This document shows, in pieces, positions 8,795 to 18,246 of a stretch of DNA of 64,000 nucleotides; position 1 is the stretch's first letter, and each line of letters opens with the position of its first letter. The notes beneath the pieces are model-generated. The model did not search any database and had not been told where the DNA came from. It was given only the letters and a program-made list of their open reading frames with translations. The stretch comes from DATMXT01 sp963662765 (GTDB lineage Bacteria > Bacillota > Clostridia > Oscillospirales > Feifaniaceae). The position numbers were made by a program, and so were the translations under genes. The stretch is from contig CAXXUP010000008.1 in the NCBI GenBank assembly GCA_963662765.2, forward strand, positions 434,001 through 498,000, written 5' to 3'.

Positions 8795-11113
8795 ATGAAA
8801 TCTTGCAAGAAGACATTTTCCTCCGTTGTCGCATGTGTGCTGTGTGGTGCGCTGTTTCTTACACCGATAAGCGGATGCGGGAACAAAACGGATGAACCAA
8901 CCAGCGGCGCAAATGCAACTTACACGGCGACATCGAAGGGATACGGCGGAGATGTTACCGTTACAGTTGTTGTCGATGGCGGAAAAATCACATCTGTCAG
9001 CGCCCAGGGGCCTAACGAAACCCAAAGCGTCGGCGGGCAGGCAATTACTCAGTTTAACGACGGCAAGCTTGGAAACCTGGTGGACCAAGAGGCCGCAAGC
9101 TGTAAGTTTACAATCGACGCTACCAGCGGCGCAACGATGACAAGCACCGCTCTGAAAAATTGTTTGAAGGATATAAAGGGGCAGATTACCGGCATCAAAT
9201 CCGCCGACAAGACACCGATGACTGCCGGAACTTATGTGCAAACAGTCTATGGCAACAACTACTCCCGTCCGTTTGAGGTGACGGTTGTGCTGAGTGAGGG
9301 CAGCATCGACAGCATAGAAGTGACAAATATCGGCGGTGAGACAGCCGATATTCTCCAAACGGCCATCGATATGCTGATCCCGCGTATTGAGGAGAATCAG
9401 AGTATCGCCGTTGACAGCGTCACCGGTGCCACGGCATCCTCGGCCGGCATCAAGACCGCGGTGGAAAACGCCATCGACGAAGCGGGCGGCGACAGCAGTC
9501 AGTGGTACACCGAAGTTACCAAAAAAACGGATACGATCGTCCTTGAAGGCTACGACGTCATCGTGGTCGGCCTCGGCGGCGCCGGCATGCCGGCATTTTG
9601 CAGCGCAGCAGAGTCCGGCGCCGCGGTCATTGGCATAGAGGCGGCCGGAAAAATTGGCGGTACGTCCACAAACGTTGGCGGCCCCATGACCATAAATCCA
9701 GTAAGTGCCGAGGTGCAGCCGGCAAGCGGCACCGCGGGGTATCCTGTGGATACCAAGGCGTTAAAAAGTCAGTGGCTCAGTGATACCAAGGGTGAAGCCA
9801 AGGAAAGCTGCATTGACCTGATGCTTGAGGACTCCGGTGGCGCGCTCGACTGGCTGATCGACAACTACGATTTTACTTTTGGGCCGCTCCAGAACTTCAT
9901 GGGATATAATTTCATTGTTTACAGCAGCTATAGACCCGCACAGGGCCAAACCGTAACGGATATGTATGTTAAGGCCATTGAAAAGGCCTGTGAACAAAAC
10001 GAAAAGGACCAATATGTTTTGGAGTTAAAGGCCAACAAGATCCTTACCGATAAAGACGGCGAAGTGTGCGGCGTTTCGGCGGAGTATTATGACGGTACGA
10101 TATACGAAATCTACGCGCCCAGCGTGGTCTTGTGTACCGGCGGCTTTGGCGGAAGCAGTGAGATGACGGAGCAGTACATCGGTAGTGCCATGAGCCTTTA
10201 CGGCATGTATCAAAACGACGGCACTATGCTTAAGGCCGCTATCAGTGACTTGGGTGCTGCCACTTTCAATATTGCGACCCCGGGAATTTCCCATGCGGCG
10301 CGCACGACGACAGACCTGCGCAGCAGCGATATCATACCGAGTCACCAGAAGACGCTGGATGCGATTGTGGTCAGCACGAATGTGCTGCACGTTGATGAAA
10401 CCGGCAATCGCTTTTGTCAGGGTGACACCACCACGGATATTACAGAAAATGCCTACAAAGCGGGCAACTTCTACTATTCCATCGTGACGCAGGACTATAT
10501 GGATAAGGTGAAGGCGGACGGTCTGGATCAAGTTTATATGATGATCAACGGCCAGGACGAATCTCTTCCTTTATCTGCCTTGATGGGTGGGAACGTTGAG
10601 ATTGACCCGGAGACTGCAAAATACGCCTTGATGGTGGGCGATCCCATCACGGATCTTGATGACATTATCGCGCTCGGCGTAGAGCTGGGTTTTGTCTACG
10701 AAGCCGACAGCCTGGAAGCGCTGGCCGATATGATCGGTGCGGATAACCTTGTAGGTACCGTTACAGCCTATAACGGATACTGTGCGTCGGGAACCGATCC
10801 TGAGCTTGGCAAGAGCGCGGACAATCTGGTCGCACTTGATCCCAATAGCACAAAGTTCTACGCCATCAAGGGAACCAGTTACTGCTACTCCACATGCGGT
10901 GGGCTTGATGTGAACGAGAACATCGAAGTGCTGGACGCGGACGGCAACGTCATCACCGGCCTTTATGCCTGCGGCACCGACAGCATGGGTGTCTTGCTGA
11001 ATGTCGAGGAGGGTTACTTCGATTACGGCGGCATCGCTCACGGCTGGTGTTTCACTTCCGGCAAGATCGCCGGACAAAACGCCGCGGAATATGCACTTTC
11101 AAAAAAAGACTGA
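8795..11113 (+). CDS. Secreted lipoprotein flavin reductase (two FMN-binding domains plus fumarate-reductase-type FAD domain)
   Basis: 772-aa predicted lipoprotein: basic N-terminus, hydrophobic stretch and lipobox ISGC with acylated Cys28. Two FMN_bind domains follow, each with its covalent flavinylation motif (SGATMTS near residue 110, TGATASS near 205). From about residue 226 a FAD-binding fumarate reductase/urocanate reductase-type domain begins (YDVIVVGLGGAGMPAF, IGGTSTNVGGPM). The family reduces fumarate, urocanate, cinnamate-like acids or other alkenes as extracellular electron acceptors. The substrate cannot be read from the sequence. ATG 8795 was chosen because of GGAGGAGGG and the signal peptide. 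No membrane electron donor gene is adjacent. Confidence 0.88.
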   Translation: MKSCKKTFSSVVACVLCGALFLTPISGCGNKTDEPTSGANATYTATSKGYGGDVTVTVVVDGGKITSVSAQGPNETQSVGGQAITQFNDGKLGNLVDQEAASCKFTIDATSGATMTSTALKNCLKDIKGQITGIKSADKTPMTAGTYVQTVYGNNYSRPFEVTVVLSEGSIDSIEVTNIGGETADILQTAIDMLIPRIEENQSIAVDSVTGATASSAGIKTAVENAIDEAGGDSSQWYTEVTKKTDTIVLEGYDVIVVGLGGAGMPAFCSAAESGAAVIGIEAAGKIGGTSTNVGGPMTINPVSAEVQPASGTAGYPVDTKALKSQWLSDTKGEAKESCIDLMLEDSGGALDWLIDNYDFTFGPLQNFMGYNFIVYSSYRPAQGQTVTDMYVKAIEKACEQNEKDQYVLELKANKILTDKDGEVCGVSAEYYDGTIYEIYAPSVVLCTGGFGGSSEMTEQYIGSAMSLYGMYQNDGTMLKAAISDLGAATFNIATPGISHAARTTTDLRSSDIIPSHQKTLDAIVVSTNVLHVDETGNRFCQGDTTTDITENAYKAGNFYYSIVTQDYMDKVKADGLDQVYMMINGQDESLPLSALMGGNVEIDPETAKYALMVGDPITDLDDIIALGVELGFVYEADSLEALADMIGADNLVGTVTAYNGYCASGTDPELGKSADNLVALDPNSTKFYAIKGTSYCYSTCGGLDVNENIEVLDADGNVITGLYACGTDSMGVLLNVEEGYFDYGGIAHGWCFTSGKIAGQNAAEYALSKKD

Positions 11114-11137
11114 TAAACTCTAATAGGCACATATAGC

Positions 11138-11186
11138 AAGTTTGTGGGAAGGCTTTTTGCGAAAATGCAGGCCTTCCCACAAACTT
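11138..11186 (+). terminator. Terminator-like stem-loop after the flavin reductase
   Basis: A perfect 16-bp stem (AAGTTTGTGGGAAGGC / GCCTTCCCACAAACTT) separated by 17 bases that can pair further (TTTTGC / GAAAAT). It separates the reductase from the marR gene. The run after the stem is ATATTTG, so termination may be partial. Confidence 0.7.
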
Positions 11187-11302
11187 ATATTTGAGCGGGT
11201 TATTATGTGCGTGTAAAGTGAAAATGGCGGCGAGTTTTGATAAGAGATATTTTATTTCCGCCATATATATGATAAAATGCAGTTTTAGGAGGTGTTGAGA
11301 AG

Positions 11303-11758
11303 ATGAACAGTTTAACACCAAGCAGCATCGCTCCCGATGTGGTTCATGCGACAATACGTCTGCTGCCGCTGCTGAACAAGAAATTAGTCTATCCGTATAA
11401 AGCGATTTACCCTCCGGATATTACGCCGTCTCAACTCCAGGCCCTTTTTAAAATCGCGGATGCCGGGGAAATACGCTTGGCGGAGCTGGCGGATTATTGC
11501 GGAATGAAGAAGCAGCAGTTGACGCCGATCATAAACGCGCTGGAGCACGCGGGATATATGGTGAGGACCATTGATCCGGGAAATCGGCGCATCGTAAGAG
11601 CGTCTTTGACTGAGCGCGGCAAAGAGCTGTTGCGCGAGGTCGATGCTAACATTGTCGCTGCGCTGGAGCCTTGTTTTGCTGTGTTTTCTGAACAGGAAAC
11701 ACAAGAGATGTATTGTTGTGTAAAAGACTTGGCGTCTTTTTTAGAAAGAATGCCTTAA
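11303..11758 (+). CDS. MarR-family transcriptional regulator
   Basis: 151-aa winged-helix regulator. The DNA-binding part reads IRLAELADYCGMKKQQLTPIINALEHAGYMVRTIDPGNRR with a wing ending VRASLTERGKELL. MarR dimers usually repress adjacent genes and release DNA on binding phenolic or other ligands. ATG 11303 follows TAGGAGGTG. It lies downstream of the flavin reductase in the same direction, and the palindrome in front of that gene fits a MarR site. Its own upstream region holds the inverted repeat ATGGCGG / CCGCCAT (about 11224-11264). Confidence 0.88.
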   Translation: MNSLTPSSIAPDVVHATIRLLPLLNKKLVYPYKAIYPPDITPSQLQALFKIADAGEIRLAELADYCGMKKQQLTPIINALEHAGYMVRTIDPGNRRIVRASLTERGKELLREVDANIVAALEPCFAVFSEQETQEMYCCVKDLASFLERMP

Positions 11759-11872
11759 GTCAACACCGCGCAAGGCCGGCGCACCGGGTTTCAGGCGCTT
11801 TTTTCCGTTAACCTTATTGCCGTAGGCTTTCCTTTTCCCCTCGGCTAACCTGTGGTTTTTCTTGAAAATATA

Positions 11873-11900
11873 GCGGCGTCCGGAAAATTCCGGACGCCGC
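11873..11900. terminator. Terminator after trmL
   Basis: Perfect palindrome with arms GCGGCGTCCGGAA / TTCCGGACGCCGC and a two-base loop, 12 bp beyond the trmL stop. On the minus strand it is followed by TATATTTTC. It may also serve the convergent marR transcript. Confidence 0.75.
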
Positions 11901-11912
11901 ATTGCTCTTTCG

Positions 11913-12413
11913 TTATTTTCCGCGCAGATGCCCAGCCGTCTCAAGCCCCGGGTAATCCAGTTTTCGCATAGCCTCGTAGAGGGCGACGGCGACGGAATTC
12001 GACAAATTTAGACTTCTCGCCCCGCCGACCATGGGGATGCGCAGCGTGTGGTCGTAGTTTGCGGCGAGGAGTTCCTCCGGCAGCCCCCTCGTTTCGGGTC
12101 CGAAGACGAGGTAGGCCCCTCGCGGATAGCCGACATCGGAGTGGCGACGGGCGCCTTTTGTCGAAAAATAGTAGAATTCGCCGCTATTTTGCGCAAAAAA
12201 TTCCTCAGTAGAATCGTACATGAAAATGGGCAGCAAGTGCCAGTAATCGAGCCCCGCACGTTTTAGCTTTGTGTCGTCGATTTTGAAGCCCATGGGCCCG
12301 ACAAGGTGCAAAGCGCAGCCGGTGGCGGCGCAAGTGCGGGCAATGTTGCCGGTGTTGGGCGGAATTTCGGGCTCGATTAATACGATGTGAAAAGGATAGT
12401 CGGCTTTGTCCAA
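11913..12413 (-). CDS. trmL: tRNA (cytidine/uridine-34-2'-O)-methyltransferase TrmL
   Basis: SPOUT-class methyltransferase that 2'-O-methylates the wobble base of certain leucine tRNAs. Family blocks are VLIEPEIPPNTGNIARTCAA, FGPETRGLPEELL and the SAM-binding knot IPMVGGARSLNLSNSVAVAL. The 166-aa length matches TrmL (catalytic SPOUT domain only, no extra N-terminal domain). Translation most likely starts at TTG 12413; the ATG at about 12420 is in another frame. The neighbours aspS and hisS on the same strand give a translation-related context. Confidence 0.9.
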   Translation of the reverse strand: MDKADYPFHIVLIEPEIPPNTGNIARTCAATGCALHLVGPMGFKIDDTKLKRAGLDYWHLLPIFMYDSTEEFFAQNSGEFYYFSTKGARRHSDVGYPRGAYLVFGPETRGLPEELLAANYDHTLRIPMVGGARSLNLSNSVAVALYEAMRKLDYPGLETAGHLRGK

Positions 12414-12483
12414 GAGGCATTTTCCTCTTTTCTCGTGGTTTTAATGGGATAAGCGCGTACGGCAATGAGTGTCCCGCTCAATC

Positions 12484-14274
12484 CTACTCCTCTTCCTCTT
12501 TCCTTGTGAGGGCGATGGAGAGCTCGTCGAGCTGAATGTCATCGACAAAGTCGGGGGCGCCGCTCATGAGTTCGGAGGCGTTTTGCACCTTGGGAAAGGC
12601 GATGACGTCCCGGATGTTGCTGCAGCCCGCCAGTAGCATGACCAGACGGTCAAGCCCGAAGGCGAGGCCACCGTGCGGCGGAGCGCCGTACTCAAAAGCA
12701 TCCATGAGGAAGCCAAAGCGGGCTTTGGCGGATTCTTTTGTGAAACCGAGCAGCGAGAACATGCGGGACTGCAAGTCGGAATTGTAAATGCGGATGGAGC
12801 CGCCACCGATCTCGTAGCCATTTAGGACGATGTCGTAGGCCTTGGCCCGCACCTTGCCGGGGTCGGTATCGAGCAGCGGCAAATCCTCGTCCATGGGGGA
12901 GGTGAAGGGGTGGTGCATGGCGACGTACCGGCCGGCCTCCTCGTCGAATTCGAGAAGCGGGAACTCGGTGACCCAGAGGAACTTATAGAGCGACTTGTCG
13001 ATGAGTCCGAGCCGACGGGCGAGTTCCCCCCGAAGTGCGCCGAGCGAATCGAAGACGACCTTGTCGATATCGGCAACGATTAAGACGACGTCGCCCTTTT
13101 CGGCTCCGGCCGCCGCAAGCAGTGCCGAAAGCTCCTCCGGCTTTAAGAACTTGGCAAAGGACGAGGTCATCTCCTCACCCATGCGCACCCAGGCAAGGCC
13201 CTTGGCCTTGTAAGTTTTGACATATTCGGCCAAGGCGTCAATCTCCTTGCGGGAAAGCTTGTCAAAGCCTCCCTTGACCGTGATGCACCGCACACTGCCG
13301 CCGGCCTCTATGGCCCCGGCGAAGACCTTGAATTCGCAGCCCGAAACCGCCGCGGTCAGGTCGGTGAGCTCCAGCCCAAAGCGCAGGTCCGGCTTGTCGG
13401 AGCCAAAACGCTCCATGGCCTCCTTGTAGGTCAGCCGCATAAACGGAATTTCAATGTCGATGTCCAGAATTTCTTTCCAGACCCTCTTTAAGAGCCCCTC
13501 GTTGACGGCGATGATGTCGTCCCGGTCGACAAAGGACATCTCGAGGTCAATCTGGGTGAAGTCGGGCTGCCGGTCAGCCCTAAGGTCCTCGTCTCTGAAG
13601 CAGCGGGCGACCTGGATATAGCGGTCAAAGCCCGCCACCATCAGGATCTGCTTATACTGCTGCGGCGACTGGGGCAGCGCGTAGAACTTGCCGGGGTGGA
13701 CGCGGGAGGGCACGAGGTAGTCGCGAGCGCCTTCCGGCGTCGACTTCATTAAAACGGGCGTCTCGATTTCAATAAAGCCCTCTTCGGCAAAATAGTCCCG
13801 CACGGACTTGTACGTGCGGCTGCGCAGCAGCAGGTTTTTGGCGAGGTCCGGCCGACGCAAGTCGAGATACCGGTACTTAAGCCGCAGCTCTTCGTTGACG
13901 TTGGAATTTTCGACAATCTCAAAGGGCGGTGTCTTGGCGGTGTTGAGGATGCGCAGCTCGTTTGCCAAAAGCTCCACAGCACCCGTCGGCATGCGATCGT
14001 TGACCGCACCCTCGCCGCGGGGGCGGATGACACCTTTCACTGCGAGGACATATTCGCCGCGGATGGGGAAAGCCTTATCGAAGAGAGCCTTATCGATCGA
14101 TTCGTCAAATGTGCACTGGAGAAGCCCCGTGCGGTCACGCAGATCGATGAAGAGCAGGCCGCCCAAATTTCGGACTTTTTGCACCCAACCGAAAACGGTA
14201 GCTTCGCTGCCTATGTCGGAAGCTCGAAATTCACCGCAGTATTTTGTTCTTTTTAAGCCCTGTACCGTTTCCAT
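12484..14274 (-). CDS. aspS: Aspartate--tRNA ligase
   Basis: Class IIb synthetase of 596 aa, the long bacterial form. It has an N-terminal OB anticodon-binding domain (ATVFGWVQKVRNLGGLLFIDLRDR), class II motif 2 around FRDEDLRADRQPDFTQIDLE, an inserted GAD domain, and motif 3 HGGLAFGLDRLVMLLAG. Whether it also charges tRNA-Asn (non-discriminating type) cannot be decided here. It starts 4 bp after the hisS stop, the hisS-aspS operon order common in Firmicutes. ATG 14274 follows GGAGTG. Confidence 0.95.
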   Translation of the reverse strand: METVQGLKRTKYCGEFRASDIGSEATVFGWVQKVRNLGGLLFIDLRDRTGLLQCTFDESIDKALFDKAFPIRGEYVLAVKGVIRPRGEGAVNDRMPTGAVELLANELRILNTAKTPPFEIVENSNVNEELRLKYRYLDLRRPDLAKNLLLRSRTYKSVRDYFAEEGFIEIETPVLMKSTPEGARDYLVPSRVHPGKFYALPQSPQQYKQILMVAGFDRYIQVARCFRDEDLRADRQPDFTQIDLEMSFVDRDDIIAVNEGLLKRVWKEILDIDIEIPFMRLTYKEAMERFGSDKPDLRFGLELTDLTAAVSGCEFKVFAGAIEAGGSVRCITVKGGFDKLSRKEIDALAEYVKTYKAKGLAWVRMGEEMTSSFAKFLKPEELSALLAAAGAEKGDVVLIVADIDKVVFDSLGALRGELARRLGLIDKSLYKFLWVTEFPLLEFDEEAGRYVAMHHPFTSPMDEDLPLLDTDPGKVRAKAYDIVLNGYEIGGGSIRIYNSDLQSRMFSLLGFTKESAKARFGFLMDAFEYGAPPHGGLAFGLDRLVMLLAGCSNIRDVIAFPKVQNASELMSGAPDFVDDIQLDELSIALTRKEEEE

Positions 14275-14278
14275 ATCG

Positions 14279-15559
14279 TTATAAACACTCCTTCAGTCTT
14301 GCCGCAAAATTGTCGAGTGCAAGCTCAAAGCCACCCTCACCGAGCATGTCCCGAACCTGTACGGCTCCCTTTGCAAGCTCGTCGGGACCAATGATGGCGG
14401 CGTAGCGGGCGCCCAGCTTGTCGGCGTACTTCATCTGCGCCTTGACCGAGCGGCCCATAAGGTCTCTGTCGACCGAGATGCCGGCAACTCGAAGTTCAAA
14501 GGCGAGCTTGGTCAAAAAGATGTCGACTGCCGAGTCGTCCGACGCGGCACCGAGGTAAATGGTGACGGGGGCAGGGGTTGGGAACTTAAAGCCCGCGGCC
14601 TCCAGCGTCAGCAGCAGCCGCTCAAGCCCGAGACCAAATCCGATGCCGGGCAACGGGTCGCCGCCTAACTCCTCAATGAGGCCGTCGTACCGGCCGCCGC
14701 CGCAGACGGTGCCCTGCGCGCCGATTGTGGAGGTGACAAATTCAAAGACAGTGCCGCGATAGTAGTCTAGCCCGCGCACGATCGTCGGGTCGACGACAAA
14801 TGGGATACCCAAGACCTTCAGGCTCTCCTGTAGGGCGGCAAAGTGGGTGGCACAGTTATCGCAGAGGTTGTCGGTGACGAAGGGGGCGTCTTTAGCAATG
14901 CCCTGACAAATCTCGCTCTTGCAGTCAAACACCCGCATGGGGTTACGGTACATGCGCTCCTGGCAGGTGGGGCAAAGCTCCGACTTGTGCTCCTCGAGGT
15001 AGGCGACGAGTTTTTGCCGGTAGATTTTGCGGCAGTCGGGGCAGCCGATGGAGTTGAGCCGCAGGGTCAGGGTGTCCGCAAGCCCAAAGCGGCGGAAAGT
15101 CTCGTAGCCGATCATGATGATCTCGGCGTCGGCCGCTGCGGAGCCCGCCCCGAACTGCTCGACCCCGAACTGGTGGAACTCGCGCAGGCGGCCGGCCTGC
15201 GGCTGCTCATACCGGTAGCAGGAGAGATTATAGTAAAACGTCTTGACCGGAAGCGCCCCCGCGTAGAGGCTATTTTGCAGCAGGGCACGCACGACGGGCG
15301 AAGTGCCCTCGGGCCGAAGCGTGATGGAGCGTCCGCCCTTGTCCTCGAAGGTGTACATCTCTTTTTGCACAATGTCGGTCGCGTCACCCACGCCGCGCTC
15401 AAAGAGCTCAGTGTGCTCAAAGACCGGCGTGCGGATCTCCTTATAGTTGAAATCGCGGCAGACCGACCGGATGACGCTCTCGATATAGTCCCATTTATAG
15501 ACCTCGTCCGGAAGTATGTCTCTTGTACCCTTCGGTATTCTTGTCAAAAGCTGCGCCAC
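14279..15559 (-). CDS. hisS: Histidine--tRNA ligase
   Basis: Class IIa synthetase of 426 aa. Histidine-specific motifs are LDYYRGTVFEFV and CGGGRYDGLIEELGG; the class II motif 2 region is YRYEQPQAGRLREFHQFGVE. The C-terminal anticodon-binding domain follows about residue 330. The start is GTG 15559 behind GGGGGGAA. No T-box leader was found in the 144 bp upstream, which holds a loose GGCCGTCCC / GGCGGCC pairing only. Confidence 0.95.
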   Translation of the reverse strand: MAQLLTRIPKGTRDILPDEVYKWDYIESVIRSVCRDFNYKEIRTPVFEHTELFERGVGDATDIVQKEMYTFEDKGGRSITLRPEGTSPVVRALLQNSLYAGALPVKTFYYNLSCYRYEQPQAGRLREFHQFGVEQFGAGSAAADAEIIMIGYETFRRFGLADTLTLRLNSIGCPDCRKIYRQKLVAYLEEHKSELCPTCQERMYRNPMRVFDCKSEICQGIAKDAPFVTDNLCDNCATHFAALQESLKVLGIPFVVDPTIVRGLDYYRGTVFEFVTSTIGAQGTVCGGGRYDGLIEELGGDPLPGIGFGLGLERLLLTLEAAGFKFPTPAPVTIYLGAASDDSAVDIFLTKLAFELRVAGISVDRDLMGRSVKAQMKYADKLGARYAAIIGPDELAKGAVQVRDMLGEGGFELALDNFAARLKECL

Positions 15560-15703
15560 TTTATATTCCCCCCTGATTAATGGCCGCCAAGGGACGGCCC
15601 CTTTGTTTACACGATAGATTGTCTGCCCGGCAGTATAAAAACCGCGCAGCGGCGCCGGCAGCTGAGAGCTGCCAGCGCTTGCCCTTGTGCGGTATAGTGT
15701 TTC

Positions 15704-16105
15704 TTATTTTGGGTTGACGATGTCCCGCCAGGCCAGATCGCCGCGGGCAAGGCCTTGAATGAGCACCTCGGCCGTCGCGACATTGGTGGCGACGGGGATG
15801 TTGTGCACGTCGCAAAGCCGAAGCAGTGCCTGCACATCGGGCTCATGGGGTTGCGAGGTCAGCGGGTCTCTGAAAAAGAGCAGCAGGTCAAGCTCGTTGT
15901 AAGCAATCTTGGCACCGATCTGCTGGTCTCCGCCCTGCGGCCCCGACAAAAAGCGGGTGATGCTGAGCCCTGTCGCCTCGGCCACCAGCCGGCCGGTTGT
16001 GCCGGTGGCAAACAGGGAGTGCTTCGACAGCACGCCGCAGTAGGCGATGCAAAACTGGATCATGAGCTCTTTTTTCTTGTCGTGGGCAATGATGCCGATA
16101 TTCAT
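15704..16105 (-). CDS. mgsA: Methylglyoxal synthase
   Basis: Converts dihydroxyacetone phosphate to methylglyoxal and phosphate, a bypass that relieves sugar-phosphate stress. The 133-aa protein has the catalytic aspartate region GPQGGDQQIGAKIA and the histidine region FRDPLTSQPHEPDVQALLR. ATG 16105 follows AACAGGAGGAA. It lies 59 bp downstream of a minD-like gene; mgsA beside the min locus is known in other clostridia. Confidence 0.94.
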   Translation of the reverse strand: MNIGIIAHDKKKELMIQFCIAYCGVLSKHSLFATGTTGRLVAEATGLSITRFLSGPQGGDQQIGAKIAYNELDLLLFFRDPLTSQPHEPDVQALLRLCDVHNIPVATNVATAEVLIQGLARGDLAWRDIVNPK

Positions 16106-16164
16106 GGAATGTGTTCCTCCTGTTTTCGTTCCCGAATCAAAGTTTTCGTGGACTTTGCGCCGGT

Positions 16165-16905
16165 TTACCAGTATTCGGGGAGTGGGACTTTGCGGCCCTC
16201 GAGCCTTTTTGCGGTGTCGGAGAGGGCACGGCCTGCTGGTGACCTGCGGTCGGATACGACCGGAATTCCGGCGTTTTGCAGCGGCGTGACCCGGTCGTCC
16301 TCCGGCAGTACGCCTAAGAGCTGCGCGCCGACCCGGTCAATGATGGAATCGATGTCGGGAGAAGCTCCATACAGAATGTGCTGCGGACGGACTCGGTTGA
16401 CCACAAGCCGCGGGGTGCAGGAATTTGGCAAAAGCGTTGCCACCCGCTCGGCATCCCGCACCGCCGTGCGGTCCGGAGTCGTGACGATGACGGCGATGTC
16501 CGCCGCAGCTACGACCGAGCGAAAGTAGGGGCCGATGCCGGCCGGGCAATCGACCACGACATAGTCGTAGTCGGCCGCCATGGAGGAGAGCAGCCCCGGA
16601 AGGCCTGCAAGCTGCGCCGGCTCTTCTGCAAGCGGGGAGACCGACAGCTCCATGAACCAGAGACTGCGGTTACCCCAGGGGCGCACCGCTGCCGAGCAAG
16701 CGTCGGTCCAGCCGTTTAAGACGTCGACCAGCCCCTGCACCGGTGGAGAGATGCCAAGCGTGAGGTCAATGTTGCCGAGTTCGAAATCCCCATCGAGCAG
16801 CAGCACCGACCGGCCCATTCCGGAGAGTGCACAGGCAAGTCCGCCCGAGACTGTCGTTTTGCCGACGCCGCCCTTGCCGGATACCACCGCAATGAGCTTG
16901 CCCAT
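16165..16905 (-). CDS. minD: MinD-like septum-site-determining ATPase
   Basis: ParA/MinD-family ATPase of 246 aa with deviant Walker A GKGGVGKTTVSGGLA, switch DGDFELGNIDL and Walker B YVVVDCPAGIG. The MinD family cycles on the membrane and positions division with MinC. It is shorter than typical MinD (about 265 aa). Its C-terminus (KRLEGRKVPLPEYW) does not look like the usual amphipathic membrane-targeting helix, and no minC or minE lies nearby in this window. MinD is the best call because of the mgsA neighbour; another MinD/Mrp-type ATPase is possible. Confidence 0.72.
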   Translation of the reverse strand: MGKLIAVVSGKGGVGKTTVSGGLACALSGMGRSVLLLDGDFELGNIDLTLGISPPVQGLVDVLNGWTDACSAAVRPWGNRSLWFMELSVSPLAEEPAQLAGLPGLLSSMAADYDYVVVDCPAGIGPYFRSVVAAADIAVIVTTPDRTAVRDAERVATLLPNSCTPRLVVNRVRPQHILYGASPDIDSIIDRVGAQLLGVLPEDDRVTPLQNAGIPVVSDRRSPAGRALSDTAKRLEGRKVPLPEYW

Positions 16906-17115
16906 GCCTTGTTCACCCCCCGTTTCTATTAGAATATATTACCACATCCGGACGGTAAAAGTAAAGACGGGTCTCATTTATGGTTATCTTTACCGCACAA
17001 AAAGGCCTTCGGAGCACAAAAAAACCGGACGTGCCGCCGCCCGGCCGGGTATTTTTGCTTTTTTGTCGTTTGTCCGCAATCGGAGGCGTTTCGCCCCCGC
17101 TTTATTTTCCCCCCG

Positions 17116-18228
17116 CTATCTGTGGGCGGGGGCACTGTGGGCGATCCTCTTTTTGCTCTTGCGGCGCGCCGACTCAGATTTGATCCAGAGCACAGCCGGA
17201 ATGACGACGGCAAAGGGGATGACATAATACCGGTAGGCCGCAGCGAAATCAACCATTTCGAGCATGTTGGAAAAGACGGTGACGCAGAGCGCCGTCGAGA
17301 CAAGACAGGCAGTCACTGTGAGGTTTGGAGGCCCTTCCTCTTTCTTGAAGAGCTTCGCCATGCCGACGGCGGCCACCCTCAGGCAGACTGCCGCCTTTGT
17401 GATGCCAAGCAGTATGAGGTTGAATGCGATGAGGCTTTCAATGTGTTCTACAAAGGTGCCCGGGTTGATAACTCTGGCCATAATGTAGCTCGAAAAGAGG
17501 GAGATTTCCACCACCTCCCGGCCGAGCACCAAGATGTTTCGGGTCAGGGCGCCCAGCAGCAACCCTGTCCCGAGCAGAGCGCCGATGCCGTAGGCCTTAT
17601 AGGGGGTATCACCCGATTTGAGAGAGTTGAAACAGATGAGGATGAGGACGGTCTCGGCATAGGCGATGGCCGCCAGCGAGGCGGCGGTGCTGAAAATCTT
17701 TTTCGCCTCATGCTCCATGAAGGGCTTTAGGTTATCGAAGGAGATGGAGGGTAGGGACAACACCAGTGTGATGAAGAGGTTACATACGATGACGATGACG
17801 ATGATGAGGGCCCATCTGCCGAGCAGGTTGTCGTTTTCACCGGACAAATATCCCGCCACCGCAATGATGGCCATGATGATAAAAACTTTTGGTGTGCGCT
17901 CAAGGGAGATCGTGACGACGAACTCGGCGAAGTTGCGGGTGACCAGTGCGCTGACATGCAGCGCATACCAGATGATGGCAAGATCAAAGACCTTGCTCCA
18001 AAAGCGCCCGGCCCGAAGAGAGATGATGTCGAAAATGCCGAGCCCCGGGTTAAGGGCGGCGATTCTGGCGTACATCATCATGAGCGGCAGTCCAAGAACG
18101 AGAGAGAGGAGCACGGCGATCCAAATGTCCTGTCCGACCTCGGAAAATCCCGTGATGAGCGATGTCGCCAGCGACATGAGGGCGATGACGCACCCGATGT
18201 TTCGAGCCGAGATCTCACTGTTTTTCAT
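17116..18228 (-). CDS. Spore germination receptor subunit B (GerAB/GerKB-type permease)
   Basis: 370-aa multi-spanning protein of the APC superfamily with about ten hydrophobic segments (first MSLATSLITGFSEVGQDIWIA). GerAB-type subunits bind the germinant in the spore inner membrane. It is the last gene of the ger operon, 18 bp after the small D gene. The basic tail KSESARRKSKKR ends the protein. The nutrient recognised cannot be deduced. Confidence 0.9.
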   Translation of the reverse strand: MKNSEISARNIGCVIALMSLATSLITGFSEVGQDIWIAVLLSLVLGLPLMMMYARIAALNPGLGIFDIISLRAGRFWSKVFDLAIIWYALHVSALVTRNFAEFVVTISLERTPKVFIIMAIIAVAGYLSGENDNLLGRWALIIVIVIVCNLFITLVLSLPSISFDNLKPFMEHEAKKIFSTAASLAAIAYAETVLILICFNSLKSGDTPYKAYGIGALLGTGLLLGALTRNILVLGREVVEISLFSSYIMARVINPGTFVEHIESLIAFNLILLGITKAAVCLRVAAVGMAKLFKKEEGPPNLTVTACLVSTALCVTVFSNMLEMVDFAAAYRYYVIPFAVVIPAVLWIKSESARRKSKKRIAHSAPAHR

Positions 18229-18246
18229 GCGGCCGTCACCTCCTTT

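Noticed and set aside
15560..15703. T-box leader before hisS
   Set aside because: Too short and lacks the conserved T-box sequence AGGGTGGNACCGCG.
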